Shown here: piece after piece, positions 34,874 to 47,219 of the stretch
How positions within the stretch are numbered: position 1 is the stretch's first letter
Layout of the letters: each line of letters begins with the position of its first letter
Source: Triplophysa rosa
Lineage: Eukaryota > Chordata > Actinopteri > Cypriniformes > Nemacheilidae
Assembly: GCF_024868665.1 (NCBI RefSeq)
Contig: NC_079905.1
Span: 630,243 to 694,242, forward strand
Length of the DNA: 64,000 nt
Direction: 5' to 3'
The notes under the pieces: generated by a model
Told to the model about the DNA's origin: nothing
Databases searched by the model: none
What the model saw: the letters and a program-made list of their open reading frames with translations, nothing else
Position numbers and translations under genes: made by a program

Positions 34874-37479
34874 AGACTGTTGAAAGCCATAAAAAGAGCT
34901 GATAGTTAAGTCCTGAAATCATTGTAGGAATGCATCATTCCTGTTTACAGTAATTCAGTGGGAGCTAGTAAAAGTCTTTTTGCTCTTCTGTATGTCTTAA
35001 CATTGACAGAAAGTTAGGCTTTTAAAACATGCTCCGCACCAATCTGCCCAATTCCTCCCTTCTCATATGTAAATAGATTAACATTAGAATACATGAGAAA
35101 TCTGTGCTTAATTCCAAATTATCGCAAAAATCTCAAATTGAGCAGAGTTAAGCCCTGCTCCCAGTCCTGTATGTGCTTGCAGTTTATTGCATGTTTACAG
35201 CAAGAGTGCTGTTGTTTAAAACAAAATAGACACAATGCAGCGTCAAATCACAGGAAAGTGTTCTCAGTTTTGCAAACTTGATAAATATCCTTCTGGAAGC
35301 CCTTGAGACCAGCAATGAAATTATGATTTTTATTTATATTATTTGTAATATAATGTAATTGATATTATAATCACATTATGATATAGATTATATTATAACA
35401 GCCAGACAGGCCTCATATGGTGAAAAGTGACGCATCACATGCATTTCTAACCTTAATGGGCCAAACCCATAAGACCTTTAGAATTCTTCTAGTTAGATTT
35501 CATTGGTCCACTACCCAGAAAGGGGGGTATACTTTTGCTGCAAATACCATGGCACAAGTGATAGTGAAAGATAGTGTATCTTTCACTATAAAACACAAAC
35601 TAAAATTACATCCGTTAAACATCACACAGAAAGTCCCCACAGGGCTCAAAGATCTCAAATGGACAGGTGTGAGTAGTGCCATAAAATGTGAATTACTACT
35701 ACTAGGCAGACAGCACCACAACATGTAGGCTGATATACATTTGCTTCAGGAACCTGATGTTCCAAATATGGTCAGAGGCGTTACATTTCCCTCACACGCT
35801 TGCAGTATTCCACCAATCACTACACTCTGGTGAACTGGCCAATCACAGCACACCTCGCTTTTCAGAGCCATGAGTTAACTTGCATTTGAGTATTCTGAAT
35901 TATTATTATTATGGTTATTAAAATATGTTATATAACTGTACCATATTATGCATAATATTATATCTGGATTTTATATACACATGAAATACATTTATATGCA
36001 TACTGTACATTTGTATTTTATATGCAATATATTCGAAAGATATTATACACTATTATTGTATGATGTAATGATGTATACCACGGGAGAATATGCCAGTTAA
36101 TAAAGCAATAAGCCCCAAGAAGCAGTGGGTTACAGTGCATTTTATAACAGCTAAGGGCAACAAACTATACTACAGACTGAGTATCAGGCCCAGGTGGGAA
36201 CAAACCTGGTCAAAAGAACAGCAAAGATCCACCCACTCTGCACAGTGCCAGCTCTACAGTGACTTCTGCAGTAATAATTGATACACAAAGACCAAAAAAT
36301 GCCTATAACAATGACCCCTTAGGGACTGCTCTGAGATTGCCCCAGGGGCCAGGGGAGGAACTGTAAGGCAGCTGGCACAGTAATCAACACTGGGTGTAGT
36401 TGTGAAGTTGCAACATACAACAGGAGACACTTTGGGGGGTGTATCATAAAGCAATAAAACCCACATTCCTTTCTAGATTCTGAGGAAATGATATCCTGCT
36501 CTCTCCCCAGGGTTGCTGATACCTAGGAACTGAACCCCCTCTTCTAATCACACCGCTCCCCTCCCTTTCACCTCTTCAGGCCCTGACCACTGGAAATGTG
36601 CTTACACCTTTAATGCTGTGTTTATCATTTATTGTCATGTTGTGAAGACTTGATCATCACGTTTGGTATTGTTTTAAAAGTCATGGTGCGATGGGTAAAA
36701 GGGTCTAATTCCTTCAAACCTAACAAAGAGTGTATTAGAGCTTTTTAACTTTAGGACATAACCTGCACTTCTCTAAGAGGTGTGACTTTCTCAGGGAATC
36801 TTGTTTACAGATAGATTGAGATCCCATTTGATGACCTCTTCAGTCACGAGAAAACAAACAAACTAAATTCCACAATGACCATTGAATTCATGATTCTTTG
36901 TTACAACTGGGTATAAAAGGTGCATTGACAAAAGACTGTAGCCAGAACTTCCCACACAATTATTTTGTGTGTATTTATTGCCAGGTATAACTTTGTTTTG
37001 TTTTGCTCATCATTTTTATGAATTGAAACTGAATTATATTATTTTAATTAATGTTGTACCTGCCTGGCATAATAAATTGTAATTATTGGTTTATTAAGAA
37101 TTCTTCAGAGACTGTTACTACCGGTAGATTGAGAGGAGCCTGCTGTTACCGCAAAATAAGTATGTTAGGATGGGATGGACTGGAGTTTTGATTTTAAACT
37201 ACAAGTGTGAGACTTCATTCATTGTCTTTCCAAATTTGTTTATGCTTAAACACAGCATGACATGTGAAAATACACAATATGGCTTTCTCATTACATCTGC
37301 ACTCTCTGGGCCGCAGTGTGAATTACAGTGTAATTTTATCACGCTCATTAAATGGCTTTTGGGATGTTTTAGTGACAATAGACACATTTTCATGATTTAA
37401 AGATTTGATTGCACTTTTGAACTCAAAGGGCAAAATATGGAATGACATGAGTAGTTTTCTTAGTTACCCCTTCTCAAAT
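34874..37479. other. Intergenic AT-rich stretch after the Ig receptor gene
   Basis: 2.6 kb without a gene. About 35400-35760 is a moderately complex segment with no protein signature. About 36480-37150 has LTR-like features and is listed separately. The rest is AT-rich with simple TTAT/ATAT runs. Confidence 0.5.
36480..37150 (+). mobile_element. Possible solo LTR
   Basis: A TATA box within gtataaaagg at 36911-36920 is followed about 150 bp later by AATAAA at 37071 and then a short GC-rich end. This is the spacing of U3-R-U5 in a retroviral-type LTR. Upstream text is pyrimidine-rich and unlike the AT-rich flanks. No internal retroelement genes or second LTR seen, so the call is weak. Confidence 0.3.
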
Positions 37480-37609
37480 CAACTTTATTTATATAGCGCT
37501 TTTTACAATTTTCATTGTTACATGAGACAGATTGACTATAAGCAAACCAATCAAAGTTGTACCTGCAAAAACAAGAAAAAGTTGAAAACAAAGAAGACAG
37601 ACATACCCA

Positions 37610-37727
37610 CACACAAAACACTCCACACACACAATATGCACACGTATTAACACACAGACACACACACACAGACGCGCACGCACACACACACGTACACAGA
37701 CAAGTACGCGCACACACACAGACGCGC

Positions 37728-37778
<51 letters not shown>

Positions 37779-37806
37779 CACACAACACACACACACACAC
37801 ACACGC
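37610..37806. repeat. CA-rich microsatellite inside the L2 3' region
   Basis: CA array with GCGCACGC interruptions. The equivalent position in the fhod3-intron copy (4640-4770) also carries one, so it belongs to the element and has since expanded. Confidence 0.9.
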
Positions 37807-37879
37807 TCAGTGAGAGCACACATTTAGTAAAGGAGAGAGAAGCACAGGTCAAATATAACAGATAATAAATTCCTATATG

Positions 37880-38055
37880 TAAGAGGCCAGCTAGTGAAGA
37901 GCTGTGCAGTTGTGTAAACCTCACTCCCGACCCAGAGACGCTCTAGCGACAGACGCTAGAGACTGCGGTCTTTAGCCTCCTCGTTAGAGCGCCCGTCTCC
38001 CATCCGGACCGAGCGGTTCGAGGCCGCGCAGAGGGTGGGAGTATCCGGTTTACAG
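37880..38055 (+). mobile_element. Nested tRNA-derived SINE inside the L2 LINE
   Basis: A 176-bp insert absent from the L2 copy in the fhod3 intron, flanked by direct TATATG at 37874-37879 and 38056-38061. It contains tagcctcctcgttagagcgc (A-box side) and gagcggttcgaggcc (B-box GGTTCGAGGCC), i.e. a tRNA-like RNA polymerase III promoter. Comparison of the two L2 copies makes the insertion limits clear. Confidence 0.75.
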
Positions 38056-40189
38056 TATATGCAATATTAATTAAGTAAAACTTTAAATTCTAAAGCAGCC
38101 CCCCCGGCTCAGGCAGATGCAAAACAGTATGCAAACGGTGGCGAGGAACCCAAAACTCTAATCGAGAAAAAAAAACTCAGGAGAACCCAGGCCCAACCAG
38201 GGGATTCCAGTTCCCCTCTGGCAAAAGCTGCTGCCTCTGCACAAGCTCCAGAGAGCTTGCACAAGGCTAAATAAAATAAATAAACTTACTAATAAGGTAA
38301 ATTATAGTTTAAGATTATCATTAATAATCTAATAGCATTTGAAATTTTGTTGGTGAAGACGTGTCAAGTGACCACGCCCTTCTTTATCCAGCTCTATCAT
38401 CTCAGCTCTTGTCAGGTCTCCGCTCTACCATCAGGTCAGGCCATGAACTGCATCCTGCTCGCTGTGGTAACCTTGGAACAATGAGACAAGACTGGCTGAG
38501 AGTAGAGTACTGTTCTGTACTCTTTGATGCAACAAGTACATCAGTTGTGTTTTTGGTTCCGGTTGATCTAACTAATGCAGCCTAAACCCTCAGAAGATTT
38601 ATATTATGGAAGAGTAGTGTATGCAAGATTAAAAAGATGCGTCTTTAGTCTAGATTTAAACTGACAGAGTGTGTCTGCCTCCCGGACAGTGCAGGGAAGA
38701 CTATTCCAAAGTTTAGGCGCTAGATAGGAAAAGGATCTACCACCTGCACTTGATTTTGAAATTCTAGGTATTACCAACTGACAGGACGCCTGAGAGCGTA
38801 ATGCACGTGAAGGACTGTAATACAAAAGGAGTTCATTCAAGTACTGAGGAGCTAAACCATGTAAGGCTTTATAGGTAATAAGCAAGATTTTAAAGTTAAC
38901 GCGATGCTTTATAGGTAACCAGTGCAAGGTTGACAGAACCGGGCTAATATGTTCATACTTTTTTGTACGTGTAAGAACTCGAGCTGCCGTGTTTTGGACC
39001 AGTTGGAGTTTTTGTAATAAGCCTGCAGGGCAACCACCTAACAGTGCATTACAATAATCTAGTCTTGATGTCATGAATGCATGAATTAACTTCTCTGCAT
39101 CTGACATTAACAGCATATGACGTAGTTTGGATATATTCTTAAAATGGAAAAACGCAATTTTACAGGTGTTGGCGACGTGGCTCTCAAATGACAGATTACT
39201 ATCGAATAGAACGTCAAGATTCTTTGCTGACGACGAGGGTTTTATGGAACATCTGTCAATAGTTAAACAGTATTCTTGGTTGTTACTTATAGCAGTTTTC
39301 GGTCCAATAAGTAACACTTCCGTTTTGTCCGAGTTCAGTAATAAAAAGTTGTTACTCATCCAGTTTTTTATATCGACTATGCATTCCATTATTCGATGGA
39401 ACTGCTGTGTTTCATGAGGCTTCGAGGAAATATAAAGTTGAGTATCATCAGCATAACAGTGAAAGCTAACTCCGTGTCACTTTATTATATCCCCTAGAGG
39501 TAGCATGTATAATGCGAAGAGCAGAGGCCCTAAGACTGAGCCCTGTGGTAAACCGTACTGGACTTGCGATTTGCGTGACACCTCATTGTTTATTGCTACA
39601 AATTGAAAACGGTCGGATAAATAAGATTTAAACCATTTCAAAGCTATTCCTTTAATGCCGACGTAATTTTGGAGTCTATGTAGGAGTGTGCTGTGGTCAA
39701 TGGTATCAAATGCAGCACTAAGGTCTAGCAGCACCAATAACAAGATACAACCTCGGTCAGACGCCAATAGCAGATCATTTGTAACTCTGATCAAAGCAGT
39801 CTCTATACTGTGACATGCTCTAAATCCAGACTGGAATTCTTCATTGATGTCATTCCTTTGGAGGAAGGAGCATAATTGAGTTGAAACTACTTTTTCCAGA
39901 ACTTTAGATATGAAAGGTAGATTCGATATAGGCCTGTAGTTCCTTAGTTCTCTAGGGTCGAGTTGGGGTTTTTTGAGGGGTCCTTCTGATTGCAATTATT
40001 AGGTAAGACTAAATAGACAAATATTACTTGTTGTAAATTAGCGTGTGTACTTCCAAAATAACATTCTAATGAGACTGGTGAATGCTGTGGTATGGAGAGA
40101 AGAACCTCGTCTTTTACTGATTTGGGGGCCACACTCATGATTGATATTGATTTTACAATCCTTATTGTAAAATTAAGTTAACATTTAAG

Positions 40190-40640
40190 CCTTGCATGAC
40201 CTGGCTCCTCAGTACCTGTCTGACCTGTTATTGCCGTACACACCATGTCGAAATTGGCGCTCTTCTCAGTAAGGTCTTTTAGTGGTTCCCAAGACACGGC
40301 TTTGCTAAACGGATGATAGAGCATTCTCCTCATATGCTCCTAAACTCTGGAACTCTCTCCCGGCTGACATCAGGGAGGCAAATTCACTAGCGATTTTTAA
40401 ATATCTTAAAACGTTTTATTTTAGGATTGCTTTTACTTGATTGGATTATTTGTTTTTGTTGTGTTTTGTTTGTTGTTTAGAAAGTGTTTTTTACAAATTG
40501 TGTTGTTTTACCTGATGTGATGTCTGCTGTGAAGTGCTTTGAGAAAGCAACTTTTAAGTGAAAGTGACCTATTTATCAGATATGGTGACCCATACCTGAA
40601 ATTTGACCTCTGCATTTAACCCATCCAGAGTAGTGAACAC
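40190..40640 (+). mobile_element. Degenerate LINE 3' end, plus strand
   Basis: Frameshifted remnants of the same C-terminal LINE peptide (tggctcctcagtacctgtct = LLSTCL-type, then ctctggaactctctcccggc = LWNSLP) and a 3' region ending ctctgcatttaacccatcca near 40612. Opposite in orientation to the L2 at 37480-40003 and much older. Confidence 0.6.
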
Positions 40641-40759
40641 ACATAGGCTACATCCAGAGCAGTGCGCTATACAAAATAAATGTATTATGTATTATTATTA
40701 TTCATTTCACTGTCTCCCAAACACATTTACTGTACAGTTGGTGAAATAACGGCATGTTT

Positions 40760-42288
40760 ATGGACGGTTTCATCTTAACACAGTGCTGAAGAACTGGAAG
40801 GCTGCTGGACCTGATGACATACCAGCAGAGGCACTGAAAGCAGACCTGAACTCGTCAGTGGAAATGCTGTACCCACTCTTCGAGAAGATTTGGGAGAAGG
40901 AAGAGGTACCGACTGATTGGAAGGAGGGTTATCTAATTAAGCTTCCAAAGAAAGGTGACCTCAGCAACTGTAACAACTACAGAGGTGTCACACTCCTGTC
41001 AGTGCCAGGCAAGGTCTTCAATCGGATCCTCTTAGAGCGGATGAAGGATGCCGTCGATCCACAACTACGAGAGGAGCAAGCTGGCATCCGGCAGAATCAA
41101 TCATGCACAGACCAGATTGCAACGCTGCGCATTATACTCGAGCAGTCCTTGGAGTGGAACGCATCATTGTACATCAACTTCGTCGACTACGAGAAGGCGT
41201 TTGATAGTGTGGATCGAGAGGTTCTATGGAAGCTCCTTCGGCACTATGGCATCCCATCCAAGATGGTAAACCTGATCAAGAGCTCATACGAAGGCATGAC
41301 CTGCCGAGTGATCCACGCAGGACAGCTCACCACCAGCTTCCGGGTGAACACTGGAGTCCGACAGGGATGCTTGTTATCCCTGCTCCTTTTCCTCTTCGCC
41401 ATCGACTGGATTATGAAAACTTCTACCAGCGAACGCAGGAATGGGATTCAGTGGACCTTGTGGAGTCAACTTGATGACCTAGACTTCGCCGACGACCTCG
41501 CACTCCTCTCCCACAGTCAGCAGCAGATGCAAGAGAAGATCAGTGTGGTGGCTGCCACATCAGCAAAGATTGGACTCATCATCCACAAAGAGAAGACTAA
41601 GATCCTTAAGACCAACGTCAACAACATCAACCCAATCAAACTGGACGGATGTCCCCTGGAGGAAGTGCAGTCCTTCACCTACCTGGGCAGCATCATCGAC
41701 CAGCAAGGGGGAACAGATGCAGATGTCAAAGCAAGAATTGGTAAAGCAAGAGTCGCCTTCATCCAGCTCAAGAACATCTGGGCTTCCAGAGAGCTGACCT
41801 TGACCACCAAGACCAGGCTGTACAACTCTAACGTGAAGTCAGTACTGCTGTACGGGGCTGAAACCTGGAGGACAACCAAAGTAACCAACAGAAAAATCCA
41901 GACATTCATCAACAGCTGTCTCAGAAGGATCCTCCACATTCGCTGGCCTGACACTATCAGTAGCACCAACTTATGGGAAAGGACCGGCCAACATCCTGTA
42001 GAGGCAGAAATCTGGAAGAGAAGATGGGGTTGGATAGGGCACACGCTTCGCAAACCACCAACAAACATCACCAGGCAGGTTCTCAGGTGGAATCCTCAAG
42101 GCAAGCGGAAGCGAGGCCGTCCAAGAATCACATGGCGACGCGACCTCGAAGCAGATGCTAAAAGGATGGGCTACACCTGGAACCAACTAGAAAGAATGGC
42201 CCAGGACAGAAACCTCTGGAGATCTATCTTTGATGGCCCATACCCCGAGAGGGGTGGAGGGCATGAGTAGTAGTAGTAGTAGTTAATC
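40760..42288 (+). mobile_element. RTE-like LINE fragment with long intact RT frame
   Basis: A 5'-truncated non-LTR element whose ORF 40783-42270 is open for about 495 codons. RT blocks: [70 protein letters not shown] and the catalytic [17 protein letters not shown], then a long C-terminal part with [14 protein letters not shown] and [15 protein letters not shown]. The usual QGC-x2-SP is QGCLLSL, a Pro-to-Leu change. The stop codon lies in a (TAG)n tail right after the frame, so almost no 3' UTR exists, which suits the RTE group. Endonuclease domain absent. Clade assignment moderate. Confidence 0.85.
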
Positions 42289-42772
42289 TAAACAACATAA
42301 ACAAACGTTACTGCGCATGCGCACTTTTGTGACCCCCAATTGAACTTCCGGTACGCATTCACAAAAAATAGAGCGCCTGGAGATTATTTCTGATAACAAT
42401 CAAAAGAAACCGAGAAGAAGCGTTACTTGGCTAAACTTGTGTCTCCAATATTTTGAATTTAGACTGCGATACCAAGCTCAACCACTAGATGTCAGTGTAC
42501 CGTACGGTTTCTTTAAATGCGACTAAACTACAGGACCCATTTAACAAATCATTTATTTAATAAAATGAACATACAACAAAATTCAACAAATCGTTTATTC
42601 AATACAATTATTCTACAGTAAAATAATGATTCAAATTAATAGTAAAGAGTAACTAATTTGTGATTTTTTAGGTCCAACTGTGGTTTATGGAGTGTGAAAC
42701 AACAAGTTTACGTACATACTGTACACGGTGTAAAAACACTTTGATTTTCTAATAATAGGCAGTTATTACTAC

Positions 42773-45296
42773 CAGTGGCGGTTCTAGACTACTGTAACTG
42801 GGGGGGCCAGGCAGGGGCCACTTATGCTTTTAGGGGGCACACTAACATGTGTCGTGATTCATTTTCAGTCATTTTTCACTGTCATGTATTACTGTTTTCT
42901 CTAAGTAAACTAATAAGCTAATAAAACAAGTTCAGCTCAAATTAATGTTCCATGGTCATTTATTTCACAACACATTGTATATAGTCAAAATAACAATGAC
43001 AACAATAATAACATTTAGGCACTTTTCTGCATCTTAAATGTACATACATGAATGAAAAACTACCACAAAGATATCCAAAAATCAACTTAAGCAGTCATCT
43101 TAACATGAGTCACATTATCAGGTATTTCCTTTACACAAAGAAAAAAACATGAATTTCAAATTTTTGGCACACTTTCATGTGAATGCCATGTTAACTAAAT
43201 ACTCGTGTAAAAACTCATGTTTTTCACATGGAATTTCAGGGTTACAAAAGTTGTCTCTCTGCACAACTAAATCACCTTGCTGATGGGTCCTCTGTTCTTC
43301 TGGACTTTCTTCATTCTCTAAGCTTTTGTGCATTTCTGACTCTTTTTCAGAAGTGTCTTCTTTCTCCAGCCTTGACTGACTATTATCTTTAGTCTTCTTA
43401 TTGAAAAGGGCATTATGTCCTTAGAATTTTTCTCTTCATTTTAACTGCAAATGGAAAATTATGAAAATGTGTAAATGAAACCTAAAGCTCGACTTTCAAA
43501 TACACCACAAGTAATATACAGGACAGTATAGAATAAACTGTATTGAGTACTTGAACTCTAATTCCTTGGGAATGACAGACCATTTATTTGAATTATGAGG
43601 CAAAAGTGCATTTTATCAAACATTCACCCCAATAAATGTAAGTTGCATTTGATCTCATTTTATTAACAAATAAAATGTCTTTAGTGTGTTACACGTTCTC
43701 TGGCAGCAGCTGATTCTTTGTATAGGCAGGAGTCACGACTGCTTTATATGTAGATTTAACCAGAGGTGGGTAGTAACGCGCTACATTTACTTCGTTACAT
43801 ATACTTGAGTAACATTTTGGAAAATATGTACTTTTTAAGTAAAATTAAAAGTGTGTACTTTTACTCTTACTTGAGTAAATTTCTCATAGAAAATCTGTAC
43901 TTTTACTTCGTTACATAACTTACATTGCGTGACGTTCCTTCGTTCCTTCATTTTAAAATATGCTTTTTAAAACGCGTTGTTTATTTCAAGGTTGTCGTCT
44001 GTTTTTACGGGCATTCCCGAGTGATCGATTCTTTTGAGTCGATTCTTTTGAAAGCATTAATTGAACAATGGGCAAAACCACTTGAATAGGCTAATGAATC
44101 AGTTCAAATGATTTGTTCAGTTCGCAGCACGATCTGAATCATCTGAAGCAGGATTACTCACTCCTCGTAGCGCGAAATTTAAGAACACGCAGAACACAAA
44201 GAGCGTTGGATGAAGTGGATATGAATCTATATCTATACAATCAAAACTGCAAATGTGTCATATTGTTTGCCAGCAATGATAAATGCCCGCCATATGCGCG
44301 CACCCGCGCGACCTGTTCGTCAGACACCGCAACATGCGCGTTACCTGTCAGACACAGAGACGTGGGCTTGCAGAAATATACATTTGAAGAACAGAAGGAA
44401 GAAAACTTGTTGATTGGCGTGTGGTTCACTGTTTACTGTTTGTTTACAAGTAAGAGCGTTTCACAACACACACGTGACACAACACGAGAAAACATGAGCT
44501 TTGTTCAAAAATGTGTATTTCATTTAAGAGAGCACTGCAGATGTTCTAGATCATCTTAGGAAATGCTCTGAGTTTAGTTCATGCTTTAGTTTGACATGGT
44601 CTATTATTCTAAATAAGTTGTGTAAACTACATTGACATCAGGACTAGATGAAACTTACAGAAATGCTTGTCTCTTCAGTGTTTGTCTATTCTTTAGTCTC
44701 TCTAGTATATTGCAAAGATATCTGCTTATGATAATTAAAAATATTGATTAAAATGTAATATTAAAATATTGGCGTTAATATTAATTGTATGTAGTAGGCC
44801 TATATAATCAGATACAAGTAACTAAGTAACTAACTACTTGAGTAGTTTTTTCATTGCATACTTTTTTACTTTTACTCAAGTAATTTTTAAAATAGTGACT
44901 TTTACTTTTACTTGAGTAACAATTTCTCTAGTTACTTGAACTTTTACTTGAGTAAAGATTTTGGCTACTCTACCCACCTCTGGATTTAACATGCGCAACA
45001 CCGGAAAATATAGGTCAGTATTTTAATATGATGTGTAATGATATGCATTTTCGTTATATTTTTACAAAATTTTCCATTACCTGTATGATGTAGACGTAAT
45101 CTTGCTGAACGCGCACAGACTCGACATTGTTTGCGTCTTGCTTGCGTAATCTTCCTTTTGGCACACAAGCATCATTACTGCCACTCGCAGGACAAACTGT
45201 GCATTGCACCCGAAATTGCTCGGTTGTGGTAAAAAATTCCAGAAACGATTCCAGATTTAGGGGGGCCACCTGCCCCCCCACCCAGAACCGCCCCTG
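42773..45296 (-). mobile_element. hAT transposon (outer), 8-bp target duplication
   Basis: Ends CAGTGGCGGTTCT and AGAACCGCCCCTG form a 13-bp terminal inverted repeat with one mismatch, flanked by perfect 8-bp duplications ATTACTAC (42765-42772 and 45297-45304), the hAT hallmark. On the minus strand around 43190-43445 a broken frame with a KRKNSKDI-like start resembles the N-terminus of hAT transposases, so this is a decayed element and not a pure MITE. It contains a second hAT-like element at 43761-44982. Confidence 0.9.
43761..44982. mobile_element. hAT-like element nested in the outer hAT
   Basis: Terminal inverted repeat CAGAGGTGGGTAG / CTACCCACCTCTG, extended by imperfect TTACTTGAGTAA-rich subterminal arms. 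Flanked by perfect 8-bp duplications GATTTAAC (43753-43760 and 44983-44990). 1222 bp, with no transposase recognised; the ORF at 44113-44559 has no known motif. Confidence 0.9.
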
Positions 45297-45409
45297 ATTA
45301 CTACCTTACTTTTTGACAGACTCTCAAATGTAAAAAAAGTAAATCCCTTGACTGCACTGCTGCTTTGCCCGGGGCTTCTTTGTTTCTTTGCTGTTTTCTT
45401 CTACTTCAA

Positions 45410-45700
45410 GTATAACCAACGACTGCATTGTTATCTGAACTCATCTTTGGGTACAATGTGTATCTGAATGCATTTGCAATTTCATCTTAGTCTTTCTGAC
45501 CACAGAAGGGTTACCAACGACTTGAGTGTTTCTAACCTCACTCTTGTTTACCGTGTATATTTGAATGCAGATGTGATTTCCTCTTAGTCTTTGTGACTAT
45601 AGCAGCGTAACCGACAACTTCATTGTTATCTGAAGTCATCCTTGCTTACAGTGTATATCGGAATGCAGCTGTAATCTCCCTTGTTTACTACATAACTGAT
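45410..45700. repeat. Three diverged tandem copies of a ~96-bp unit
   Basis: Units begin near 45416, 45512 and 45608 with accaacgactgcattg-like text and each contains gtgtatctgaatgc and tcttagtctttctgac. Copies differ at roughly one base in five. No coding content. Confidence 0.75.
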
Positions 45701-46440
45701 TGCAAAATTGCTCTTCCTTTGGATTGTGTGATTTGTAATAAAGCTTTTATATTTTTCTACCTACTTTTTTAGGTAGAAAAATTTAGGGGGTTTTTTTCGT
45801 TTAAGGTCACTCCACCCCTGACTACCTGCCTAAACTGTGATTTCCCGGTGTTTCCCGGGTGGCGTAGTCGAGTAGCTTAGTTTACTAATTTTCCTTGTCC
45901 GGTATCTTTCCCCCTCCTTGCCACATTAATAACATCGCAAGACAATGTTGTGAAACAGTAATGCTGGTATTATAACACCTGATGAATCAGATGGAGTTAG
46001 AATGAGCATCTTAATGGTAAACTATAATTTTCTTCCTGAATAAACTTTGTTCATTTTATTATATCATGATTTTGTCTCATGCCTGCTGTTTTTCACTCTT
46101 CATCTCTCATAGCAGACATTTAAGTCTGCAGGATAGTTAGAACTATCATTGTTGATGTATGAACATGATGGAATAACACTATGGTATCATTTTGGATCAA
46201 TAACAAGATATTATAATCTATTAAATCCAAGCATGCAATAAATCAACTAAAAGACTAAAACGATTTTTAAGTTAAATAATCAGTTTTAAATAACCATTTT
46301 TAATGATTAATATAATCTGCTTTTGCAATCTGTTTGCATGTTAGAGACAAGCTGAAATGATAGTTTGACAACATCAAGCTGTCAGGCACACATGCTGTCA
46401 TTTAAATATATTTAACATAGCTTCTACCTTAACGCTAATC
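45700..46440. other. Intergenic AT-rich stretch
   Basis: No gene or clear repeat seen, apart from a short palindrome ctacctacttttttaggtag near 45757. Confidence 0.4.
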
Positions 46441-46449
46441 TACATTACA

Positions 46450-46562
<113 letters not shown>

Positions 46563-47140
46563 GGCTTTGGTTGACTATCCCCGTGGGGACAGTCCATAGG
46601 CGTAATGTTTTTATACTGTACAAACTGTATATTCTATCCCCTATCCCTAACCCTATCCCTAAACCTAAAGATCATAGAACACTTTTTGCATTTTTAGATT
46701 TGTAAAAAATATTGTTCTGTACAATTTATAAGCTTTTGTGCCCATGAGGACCTCAATTTTGGTCCCCACGGTGACACGAGTCCCCATGTGTTGGTGTGTA
46801 TTCAGGTTTAGGTCCCCACCGGGATATACAAACATGAACACACACACACACACACACACACACAGTCTGGTTTACTATCTCCGTGGGGACAGTCCATAGG
46901 CGTAATGTTTTTATACTGTACAAACTGTATATTCTATCCCCTATCCCTAACCCTACCCCTAAACCTAAAGATCATAGAACACTTTTTGCATTTTTAGATT
47001 TGTAAAAAATATTGTTCTGTACAATTTATTAGCTTTTTTGCCCATGAGGACTCAATTTTGGTCCCCACGGTGACACGAGTCCCCATGTGTTGGTGTGTAT
47101 TCAGGTTTAGGTCCCCACCGGGATATACAAACATGAACGC
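46563..47140. repeat. Two tandem copies of the CA-bounded interspersed repeat
   Basis: Copies at 46563-46840 and 46866-47140, separated by a short CA array, match the sequence at 78-330. They include the segment cccatgaggacctcaatttt, which is absent from the first copy. The copies differ by scattered point changes. Confidence 0.85.
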
Positions 47141-47177
47141 ACACACACGCACACACACCACCACACACGCACGCACG

Positions 47178-47219
<42 letters not shown>

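Larger units (their letters stand above)
37480..40003 (-). mobile_element. L2-type LINE, near-complete RT half, one frame-breaking stop
   Basis: Minus strand. 39477-39995 encodes RT blocks ELRNYRPISNLPFISKVLEK, SAAFDTIDHSTLL and GLPQGSVLGPLLFALYML. The catalytic YADDTQLYIS follows near 39430 after a TGA, and 38604-39389 continues through the thumb to the C-terminal [10 protein letters not shown] region. This order and wording fit the L2 branch of the CR1 group. A long 3' region follows, with a CA array at 37610-37805. The endonuclease and 5' end are missing. A tRNA-derived insert sits at 37880-38055. Confidence 0.9.

Noticed and set aside
44113..44559. 148-residue ORF inside the inner hAT as a transposase
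   Set aside because: No transposase motif; length is within expectation for a random frame in 1.2 kb of non-autonomous element.
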